Shown: positions 29,664 to 35,150 of the stretch, piece after piece
Layout: each line of letters starts with the position of its first letter
How positions within the stretch are numbered: the first letter of the stretch is position 1
Assembly: GCA_949295505.1 (NCBI GenBank)
Contig: CASFLH010000016.1
Location: 1-35,150, forward strand
Direction of reading: 5' to 3'
From: an uncultured Spirochaetales bacterium
GTDB lineage: Bacteria > Spirochaetota > Spirochaetia > Sphaerochaetales > Sphaerochaetaceae
DNA: 35,150 nucleotides
The notes under the pieces: generated by a model
Seen by the model: only the letters and a program-made list of their open reading frames with translations
Told to the model about the DNA's origin: nothing
The model's database searches: none
Position numbers and translations under genes: made by a program

Positions 29664-31202
29664 ATGGATATCGATGTGAAGAACCTGCATCCGCTTGAGG
29701 TGAAGCTTCTCAGATATGTGAAGCCCGGTGAGGACATCACAGAGGAAAGCATCATCAGCGGTCTGGGATATAAAGTAGGGCAGTGCAATCAGTCATTCTC
29801 ATGGCTTTCAGCGAAAGGCTGCCTTGAAGAGGTCTCCAGAACGACGAAGACAATCTATGAGCTGACAGATACCGGCCGCGCTATGAAAGAGAACGGGCTC
29901 CCTGCAGAGAGAATCTATTCTTTCCTTTCAGAGAAAGGCGCATTCACTATGCCGGAGATCGCAGAGGCGCTGGGCCTCGAGAAGAGCGATGTCGGATCTG
30001 CTTTCGGCCTTCTGTCCTCAAAAGGGGCTCTGAGGCTCAACGAGGAGAGGAAGGCAGAGGTCGCGGGAGATCTTCCTGCGGAGATAAAGCTTCAGCGTGC
30101 GATTCTCGACAGTGCCGCGGAAAGCGGAAGCCTTGATGAAAGCAGTCTTTCCGATGCAGAGAGAAAAGCCATTGCACCTCTCTCCAAGAAAAGAGGCGCT
30201 TCATCATCTCCTTTCCGTATCCAGGAACGCGATGTTGTCGTGTATCATCTCACGTCACTTGGTGAGGAGACCCGTGAGGCTGTCATCAAAGCCAACATAA
30301 CAGGAGAGGAATTCGGTGTCCTCACGCCACAGATGATCCAGACCGGGTCATGGAAGAATGGATCCTTCCGCCCGTATGGTATCAATGCGCCGACCTCGAG
30401 GCTGATTCCTGGCAGAAGGAATGCATATTCTGAATATCTTCAGTGGGTGAAGGACAAGCTTATCTCGCTTGGTTTCGAGGAATTCGATGGGCCTCTTGTA
30501 GAGAATGAGTTCTGGAATGGCGATGCGCTTTTCATGCCTCAGTTCCACTCAGCCCGTGATATCCACGATGTCTATTATGTAAAGGATCCCGTTCATGCGA
30601 AGAGCATCGATGAGCCATGGCTGAGCCAGGTCGCCGCTACGCATGAGAACGGATGGGAGACAGGCTCAAGAGGATGGGGCTATGCATTCGATCATGAATT
30701 CACAAGGCGCCAGGTTCTCAGGAGCCAGGGAACCGTCCTTTCTGCCCATCAGCTTACAAAAGCTCATATACCGGGCAAGTACTTTGGTGTCGTGCGCTGC
30801 TTCAGATATGACCAGGTCGATGCGACACATGGCGCTGATTTCTATCAGACAGAGGGTATCGTGATCGGCAAGGATGTCAATCTCAAGAACCTCTTAGGAC
30901 TTCTCAAGATGTTCGCGGAGGAGATTGCAGGAGCTGAGGAAGTGAAGTATGTCCCAGGCTATTTCCCGTTCACAGAGCCTTCTATTGAAGTCCACATCAA
31001 GCATCCTGTGCTTGGATGGTTCGAGCTAGGTGGCTCGGGCATTTTCCGCCCAGAGGTCACAGAACCGCTTGGAATCAAGGAGCCTGTCCTTGCTTGGGGC
31101 CTTGGAATCGACAGAATGGCTCTCATGCACCTTGGTCTCAATGACCTGAGGGAGCTTTTCACTCCGGATATCGAGAGTGTAAGGACAAGGAGGGGAAACT
31201 GA
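29664..31202 (+). CDS. pheS: Phenylalanyl-tRNA synthetase alpha subunit, archaeal/eukaryotic type
   Basis: 512 residues from the ATG at 29664 (AAGGAG 8 bases upstream); the in-frame extension to 29553 crosses the promoter. Two N-terminal winged-helix segments (about 8-170) replace the coiled coil of the usual bacterial PheS. The class II catalytic domain follows: FNG-like ENEFWNGDALFMPQFHSARD, motif 2 (VVRCFRYDQVDATHGADFYQTEG) and motif 3 (AWGLGIDRMALMHLG). The length and domain order match the archaeal/eukaryotic form, which spirochaetes are known to have acquired. It charges tRNA(Phe) as a heterotetramer with PheT. The stop overlaps the pheT ATG (TGATG). Confidence 0.95.
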   Translation: MDIDVKNLHPLEVKLLRYVKPGEDITEESIISGLGYKVGQCNQSFSWLSAKGCLEEVSRTTKTIYELTDTGRAMKENGLPAERIYSFLSEKGAFTMPEIAEALGLEKSDVGSAFGLLSSKGALRLNEERKAEVAGDLPAEIKLQRAILDSAAESGSLDESSLSDAERKAIAPLSKKRGASSSPFRIQERDVVVYHLTSLGEETREAVIKANITGEEFGVLTPQMIQTGSWKNGSFRPYGINAPTSRLIPGRRNAYSEYLQWVKDKLISLGFEEFDGPLVENEFWNGDALFMPQFHSARDIHDVYYVKDPVHAKSIDEPWLSQVAATHENGWETGSRGWGYAFDHEFTRRQVLRSQGTVLSAHQLTKAHIPGKYFGVVRCFRYDQVDATHGADFYQTEGIVIGKDVNLKNLLGLLKMFAEEIAGAEEVKYVPGYFPFTEPSIEVHIKHPVLGWFELGGSGIFRPEVTEPLGIKEPVLAWGLGIDRMALMHLGLNDLRELFTPDIESVRTRRGN

Positions 31203-32902
31203 TGCCTAAGATTGAAGTACCTGAGAATATTTTCTATGAACTCCTTGGGAAGAGAATGAGCGATGATGAGCTTGTCGATATCTTCCCTGTGGCAAAGGCT
31301 GAGCTGGATGGGCACGATAATGCCAATCATGTCATCAAGATCGAGCTCAATGATACAAACCGTCCTGATCTCTGGTCTGCCGCGGGTGTCGCCCGTGCGC
31401 TCAGATGCTGTGAGACAGGAAAAATCCCTGCTTATGATTTCTTCTCCACGGCAGATGATGAGAAGCCTTCAGACGGGCGCATGGTCATCGATGATGAGAG
31501 TGCCATCGGTATCCGTGATTACTCGATCGGGTTCGCCGCAAAGGGCAAGACCGTAGACAATGACCTGCTTGTGAATCTCATTCAGAGCCAGGAGAAGCTC
31601 TGCACGAATTTCGGCAGGAAAAGAAAGACAATCGCCATGGGCATATACCGCTCTGAGCTGATTAAATACCCTGTCCACTATGCTGCGGTCGATCCTGACA
31701 AGACAAAGTTCGTTCCGCTGGGAATGGAGGAGGAACTGTCCCTGCGTGAGATCTGCGAAAAGCATCCGAAGGGCAAGGAATATGGCTATATAGTCTCATC
31801 ATTCCCGCGTTTCCCTTATCTTTATGATGATAACAACGACACGCTTTCATTCCCTCCTGTAATCAACAGCGCGCGCATCGGGGCGGTGGAGATCGGTGAT
31901 TCCGACTTCTTCATCGAAGTCTCCGGCCCGATTCTTGATGATCTGCTGCTTGCTGTCTCGATTCTCGCCTGTGATATGGCTGACATGGGTTTCGAGATTC
32001 TTCCTGTGAAGTGCCGCTTCGCAAAAGACACGCCATACGGAAGAGAAATCACAGTGCCTTATTATTTCCAGAAGCCGATGACTGCTTCTCTCGATCTTGT
32101 CCATCACAAGCTCGGTGAGGACCTATCCGGAGAAGAGTGCGTCGAGGCGCTCAGGAAGATGGGAGTCAAGGCAAGTGTCAGCGGTGATGTTGTCACGGTC
32201 GAGGTTCCGGAGTACCGCAATGATTTCCTCCACGGCGTGGATGTTGTGGAAGATATCATGATCGGCCGCGGCCTGGCTTCATTTGAGCCCGTCATGCCTA
32301 AGGATTTCACCATCGGAAGGCTTTCTCCTCAGGAGGAATTCTCAAGGAAGGTCAAGGGTATTCTCGTTGGACTTGGCTTCCAGGAGATGATGTACAACTA
32401 TCTTGGTTCGAAGAGGGAGTATATCGACAACATGCATGTCTCCGGCGAGGATGCGGTCTTCATCGCCAATCCTATGAGCGAGAACTATGAAGTCATAAGA
32501 CCTTCTGTGCTTCCATGCCTTCTTGAGAGTGAGTCTGTATCAGGTCATGCGGTCTATCCTCACAACATCTTCGAGATCGGCAAGATAACGGTAAAGGATG
32601 CAGAGGATAACAGCGGGACAAGGACTATCGACAGTCTGGGATTCTTCTCTTCCGATGCTGCCGTCGGCTACAACGATGCCGCTTCGATCATCAACACTCT
32701 CATGTACTTCCTTCGCAAGGAGTACACGCTTGCAGAGGTCGCTGATGATCCAAGATTCATCCCTGGAAGAGCTGCATATATCGTCTGCAATGGGGAGAAA
32801 GTCGGTATTTTCGGCGAAACCCATCCGCAGGTCCTTGAGTCCTGGGGCTGTTCAATGCCTTCGATAATGGCAGAGATAGACCTTGACAGACTCATGCTTT
32901 GA
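31202..32902 (+). CDS. pheT: Phenylalanyl-tRNA synthetase beta subunit, archaeal/eukaryotic type
   Basis: 566 residues, far shorter than the roughly 800 of ordinary bacterial PheT and equal to the archaeal/eukaryotic form: the N-terminal tRNA-binding (EMAP-like) and C-terminal anticodon-binding domains of the bacterial protein are missing. It has the B3/B4 editing region (NRPDLWSAAGVARALRCCETG, then TIAMGIYRSELI), the B5 domain (GVKASVSGDVVTVEVPEYRNDFLHGVDVVEDI) and a degenerate synthetase core ending GIFGETHPQVLESWG. It begins on the last base of the pheS stop and shares its message. A strong hairpin follows the stop. Confidence 0.95.
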   Translation: MPKIEVPENIFYELLGKRMSDDELVDIFPVAKAELDGHDNANHVIKIELNDTNRPDLWSAAGVARALRCCETGKIPAYDFFSTADDEKPSDGRMVIDDESAIGIRDYSIGFAAKGKTVDNDLLVNLIQSQEKLCTNFGRKRKTIAMGIYRSELIKYPVHYAAVDPDKTKFVPLGMEEELSLREICEKHPKGKEYGYIVSSFPRFPYLYDDNNDTLSFPPVINSARIGAVEIGDSDFFIEVSGPILDDLLLAVSILACDMADMGFEILPVKCRFAKDTPYGREITVPYYFQKPMTASLDLVHHKLGEDLSGEECVEALRKMGVKASVSGDVVTVEVPEYRNDFLHGVDVVEDIMIGRGLASFEPVMPKDFTIGRLSPQEEFSRKVKGILVGLGFQEMMYNYLGSKREYIDNMHVSGEDAVFIANPMSENYEVIRPSVLPCLLESESVSGHAVYPHNIFEIGKITVKDAEDNSGTRTIDSLGFFSSDAAVGYNDAASIINTLMYFLRKEYTLAEVADDPRFIPGRAAYIVCNGEKVGIFGETHPQVLESWGCSMPSIMAEIDLDRLML

Positions 32903-33473
32903 TAACAGAGCGCCCGGGAGACCGGGCGTTTCATATGATGAGGCATCTGTCATCCGCACAGAGAGGCTTTTCCTGCGTGAGCTTCGCGATGATGATTACC
33001 CCTCGCTTTCTGCGATTCTGCAGGATGAAGATGTCATGTATGCATATGGCGGAGCATTCTCAGAGGAAGAGACAGAAGCATGGCTGGAGCGTCAGATGTT
33101 ACGTTACCGCCAATATGGTTTCGGCCTGTGGGGACTTGTCAGGAAGACAGATGGTGAAATGGTTGGGCAATGCGGGCTGACGATGCAGCGCTGGAAAAAC
33201 GAGGAGGTGCTTGAGGTCGGATATCTCCTGCGTCATGCCGACTGGCATAAAGGCTATGCCACGGAAGCTGTGCGGGGCTGCATTTCCTATGCGTATGATG
33301 TCATCGGAGCTTCCGAGGTTTCTGCGATCATCAGGGATTCGAACACAGCTTCCATACGTGTTGCCCAGAGGTGCGGTATGGAAAAAAGGGACAGCTGGGT
33401 GAAGCATTATCGCGGCTATGATATGCCGCATTGCCGCTTCTCATGCATCCGTGAAAGAAAAACGCTCCGCTGA
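32883..33473 (+). CDS. GNAT-family N-acetyltransferase (start uncertain)
   Basis: The recognisable protein begins at VIRTERLFLREL (codon about 32949), the usual N-terminus of RimJ/RimL-type GNAT enzymes, and continues with FGLWGLVRKTDGEMVGQCGL, an EVGYLL strand, HKGYATEAVRG (acetyl-CoA loop) and NTASIRVAQRCGM. It likely acetylates a protein N-terminus or small amine. No ATG or GTG occurs in frame before this point; the only canonical option is TTG at 32883, inside pheT, which would add 22 residues translated through a terminator-like hairpin. A non-standard start, coupling to pheT, or a frameshift or assembly error are all possible. The stop lies within the trxA terminator. Confidence 0.72.
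   Translation: MTDSCFDNRAPGRPGVSYDEASVIRTERLFLRELRDDDYPSLSAILQDEDVMYAYGGAFSEEETEAWLERQMLRYRQYGFGLWGLVRKTDGEMVGQCGLTMQRWKNEEVLEVGYLLRHADWHKGYATEAVRGCISYAYDVIGASEVSAIIRDSNTASIRVAQRCGMEKRDSWVKHYRGYDMPHCRFSCIRERKTLR
32909..32931 (+). terminator. Strong GC hairpin after pheT
   Basis: A 9-bp stem (AGCGCCCGG / CCGGGCGTT, including one G-T pair) closes on a GAGA tetraloop of the GNRA class, 6 bases after the pheT stop. Only three T residues follow. It probably ends most pheST transcription or shields the 3' end, yet it also falls in the only possible N-terminal coding region of the GNAT gene. Confidence 0.62.
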
Positions 33474-33481
33474 GGGAGCGT
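33454..33481 (-). terminator. Intrinsic terminator of trxA
   Basis: On the minus strand ACGCTCC pairs with GGAGCGT (7 bp, 6-base loop) and is followed by TTTTTCTTTC. It lies directly after the trxA stop and overlaps the last codons and stop of the convergent GNAT gene. Confidence 0.85.
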
Positions 33482-33487
33482 CTGATT

Positions 33488-33793
33488 TCAGAGGCCAAGC
33501 ATTCTCTTGAGGGCTGCCTCATCCCTTACGCCTACGGCTCTGTCAACGACCTCTCCGTTTCTGAATACCACTAGCGTCGGGATTGACTGCACGTCGAAAT
33601 CCCCTGCCAGATCAGGATTCTCATCGACATTGCACTTGCAGATCTTTGCGCCTTTGAGCGCTTCTGCAGAGTTCTCAAGGATCCTGGTCTGCATTTTGCA
33701 GGGACCGCACCACGATGCCCAGAAGTCGAGAAGGACAGGACCTTCTGCGTTCTTTACTTCTTCTTCGAAATTGGCTTTCGTTATCTCAATCAT
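33488..33793 (-). CDS. trxA: Thioredoxin
   Basis: 101 residues from the ATG at 33793, preceded by AAGGAG; an in-frame extension to 33853 reaches into the upstream gene. The active site WCGPC is at 28-32 within LLDFWASWCGPCKM, and the cis-proline loop is SIPTLVVFRNG. It reduces protein disulphides in the cytoplasm. The chain is slightly shorter than E. coli TrxA (109). It follows the lipoprotein and HIT genes on the same strand, 37 bases downstream, and ends at a good terminator. Confidence 0.95.
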   Translation of the reverse strand: MIEITKANFEEEVKNAEGPVLLDFWASWCGPCKMQTRILENSAEALKGAKICKCNVDENPDLAGDFDVQSIPTLVVFRNGEVVDRAVGVRDEAALKRMLGL

Positions 33794-33830
33794 GATATTT
33801 CTCCTTATTAAACTGTTTTCCAGAAGGTAA

Positions 33831-34862
33831 TCATGGGACAAGGAAAGTGGCAAGTAAGGCGAATGTCCCTGTCCTGTCAGTAAGTCCTCTGACGGGGTAG
33901 CTTATGGCGGAAACCGGTATCATTGACTGTGTGTAAAGGAAGTCCAGTCGCTCGAATATGCTTCCGTTTCTGCGTGTGATGCCTCCATCCGTTTCCGCAT
34001 TGAAGTGCGTCGCCCTGTAGGCATCAAGCCAGCCTTCAGAAGCAAGATAAGAGGAGACAGGGAAATCCATTGCTGTCCTGTATCTGAATGGAGTGAATTC
34101 TACCCAGTCCTCTCCTGACGGGGAAGCGGAAGAAAGCGCAAGTATCCTTTCCGAGTCCGTCATTGTCTCTGCAACGGCCGCCACCTTGTCTTTCTCCGAA
34201 GTATCCGCAGCAAGGGCGTCTGCCCACGCGGCGGCCTCATCATCGCTGGAAGGCATCGCTGCTCCGAATGACAGAGGAGCTATCTCTATATCCTTGGTCG
34301 TGGTGATGAAGAATACCGCAGAATCCTCATCAGCTTCTTTCAGAAGGGGTTTGTGAAGTACCGTGCCTCCACTGAGCGTCACTGCATCCCATGCGGCGGC
34401 CTTCGCTCCTGTGATCTGGTTTTCCAGAGAACCCGTCAGAATGACAAAATCAGGAGAGATGTCGCTATTCGCTTCCAGTATCCTGCGGGCATCCTCGCTT
34501 TGCATCTCGCCGTAGCCGAGAGGCAGGAGAAGAACTTCTATTGTATTGATTCCATCTTCTTCTGTGCTGTTTGTCCTCAGCGGGGTGTATATATGAGGAA
34601 AGGTGAGAGCGGAAAGGTCTTCCGGATATTCATTCACTTCGGATTTCCTTCTCAGCGCGGCTCTGTGCTCTGCCTCTTTCTTCGCATTCTCGATTGCCTG
34701 CTGTGATTTCTCTGCGTTTTCCTTGACTATCACGGCATAACGCGTCTCCGGCTTTCCTGTATTCTCGGGAATCCGGATCCTGCTATAACCGTAATCAGCA
34801 GTATATACGGCGCATGAGGTAAGCATGGCGGCTATGATGGCGATTATTGCAAGCCGTCTCAT
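33831..34862 (-). CDS. Lipoprotein with a degenerate endonuclease/exonuclease/phosphatase-like fold
   Basis: 343 residues. A signal sequence ends in LTSC (Cys17), so it is a predicted lipoprotein. A charged helical segment (about 40-85) follows. From about 105 the pattern EVLLLPLG, SPDFVILTGSLEN, GWLDAYRATH, ERLDFLYTQSM and the ending LTDRTGTFALLATF recalls the strand order of the EEP (DNase I-like) superfamily. The residues normally catalytic there, the Glu of the early strand and the C-terminal SDH, are not conserved (NQ and TDRT here). I therefore suggest a non-catalytic relative, with low certainty. It overlaps the upstream HIT gene by 4 bases (ATGA), so the two are co-transcribed. Confidence 0.7.
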   Translation of the reverse strand: MRRLAIIAIIAAMLTSCAVYTADYGYSRIRIPENTGKPETRYAVIVKENAEKSQQAIENAKKEAEHRAALRRKSEVNEYPEDLSALTFPHIYTPLRTNSTEEDGINTIEVLLLPLGYGEMQSEDARRILEANSDISPDFVILTGSLENQITGAKAAAWDAVTLSGGTVLHKPLLKEADEDSAVFFITTTKDIEIAPLSFGAAMPSSDDEAAAWADALAADTSEKDKVAAVAETMTDSERILALSSASPSGEDWVEFTPFRYRTAMDFPVSSYLASEGWLDAYRATHFNAETDGGITRRNGSIFERLDFLYTQSMIPVSAISYPVRGLTDRTGTFALLATFLVP

Positions 34863-35150
34863 AATCTGAGAAGATCTCCGTATCTTGAAATCTCTCCATC
34901 TACATATTTTTCTTTCGGGAATGCTGGAGTCTTTCCGTCTCCGCTGAAGCGCGGGATGACATGAATATGAAGATGCGGCACTTCCTGGCCGGAGGCGGGG
35001 CTGTTGTTTATCATGATGTTGGTGCCTTCCGCGCCCAGTACTTCCCTCTGCTTTGCGTCAATTCTCCTCGCGATTTCCATCATATGCCAAAGAGTGTCCA
35101 TCGGCACATCGGTGAATGTCGGGTAGCATTCGCGTGATATGACAAGGGCA
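34859..35150 (-). CDS. HIT-family protein (5' end beyond the window)
   Basis: The last 97 or so codons of a histidine-triad protein. The frame stays open to the right edge through ALVISRECYPTFTDVP, which matches the internal HIT pattern (LVIPK..), so the gene begins outside the window; the GTG at 35107 and the ATG two codons later are internal. The triad is HLHIHV in GQEVPHLHIHVIPRF, preceded by NIMINNSPASG. HIT enzymes hydrolyse or transfer AMP from adenosine phosphoramidates or dinucleoside polyphosphates. First visible gene of the HIT/lipoprotein/trxA group. Confidence 0.92.
   Translation of the reverse strand, partial: ALVISRECYPTFTDVPMDTLWHMMEIARRIDAKQREVLGAEGTNIMINNSPASGQEVPHLHIHVIPRFSGDGKTPAFPKEKYVDGEISRYGDLLRL

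Noticed and set aside
1..35150. tRNA/rRNA genes, CRISPR arrays, insertion sequences, prophage or toxin-antitoxin genes
   Set aside because: Looked for on both strands; no cloverleaf with CCA-type ends, no regularly spaced direct repeats, no transposase, integrase or terminal inverted repeats were seen.

Overview
The window looks like a gene-dense piece of a free-living or gut-associated spirochaete chromosome, perhaps a Sphaerochaeta-like lineage; this is inference. The best marker is the archaeal/eukaryotic-type phenylalanyl-tRNA synthetase pair (pheS, pheT), an established spirochaete trait. Several other genes (the J-protein/DUF5685 cluster, the ZnuA subclass, the fused E1 dehydrogenase) resemble clostridial proteins, in line with known Clostridia-to-Sphaerochaeta gene exchange. 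There are no rRNA or tRNA genes, insertion sequences, phage genes or CRISPR arrays, and no gene-free stretch over 300 bases.

Layout. 1-2.0 kb: the end of an unidentified gene, then a three-gene minus-strand operon (zinc-ribbon membrane protein, DUF5685 protein, J-domain protein with a cysteine-rich tail). 2.06-5.64 kb: a glycerophosphodiesterase, then a zinc-uptake operon led by a Fur/Zur-family regulator whose promoter contains a perfect 7-1-7 Fur-type palindrome. 5.7-7.9 kb: a large repeat-containing lipoprotein. 7.9-13.2 kb (minus): GH31 alpha-xylosidase, GH28-family protein and pyruvate kinase. 13.4-18.2 kb (plus): an L-arabinose operon (FucI-type isomerase, FGGY kinase, AraD, LacI regulator) with a promoter and operator palindrome. 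18.2-23.0 kb: MATE transporter, Nudix hydrolase, an unknown protein, and a TRIC channel/AlaX/VTT operon. 23.0-27.0 kb (minus): purine salvage and AMP synthesis (hpt, a second phosphoribosyltransferase, purA; purB behind a terminator with its own promoter). 27.1-29.6 kb: flavin reductase and a fused E1 dehydrogenase. 29.66-32.9 kb: pheS-pheT. 32.9-35.15 kb: a GNAT acetyltransferase, thioredoxin, an unknown lipoprotein and a HIT protein running off the end.

Plant cell-wall sugar use is a theme: GH31 and GH28 release xylose and pectin sugars, the arabinose operon feeds the pentose phosphate pathway, and pyruvate kinase lies between them. A second, cross-cutting theme is promoter placement: at least six transcription units have a -10 hexamer 6-8 bases before the start codon and no Shine-Dalgarno, predicting leaderless mRNAs, while other units have ordinary GGAGG sites. 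The least explained local system is the J-protein/DUF5685/zinc-ribbon operon, where a cysteine-string tail ending CCII sits beside a protein with aspartate motifs reminiscent of squalene/phytoene synthases.
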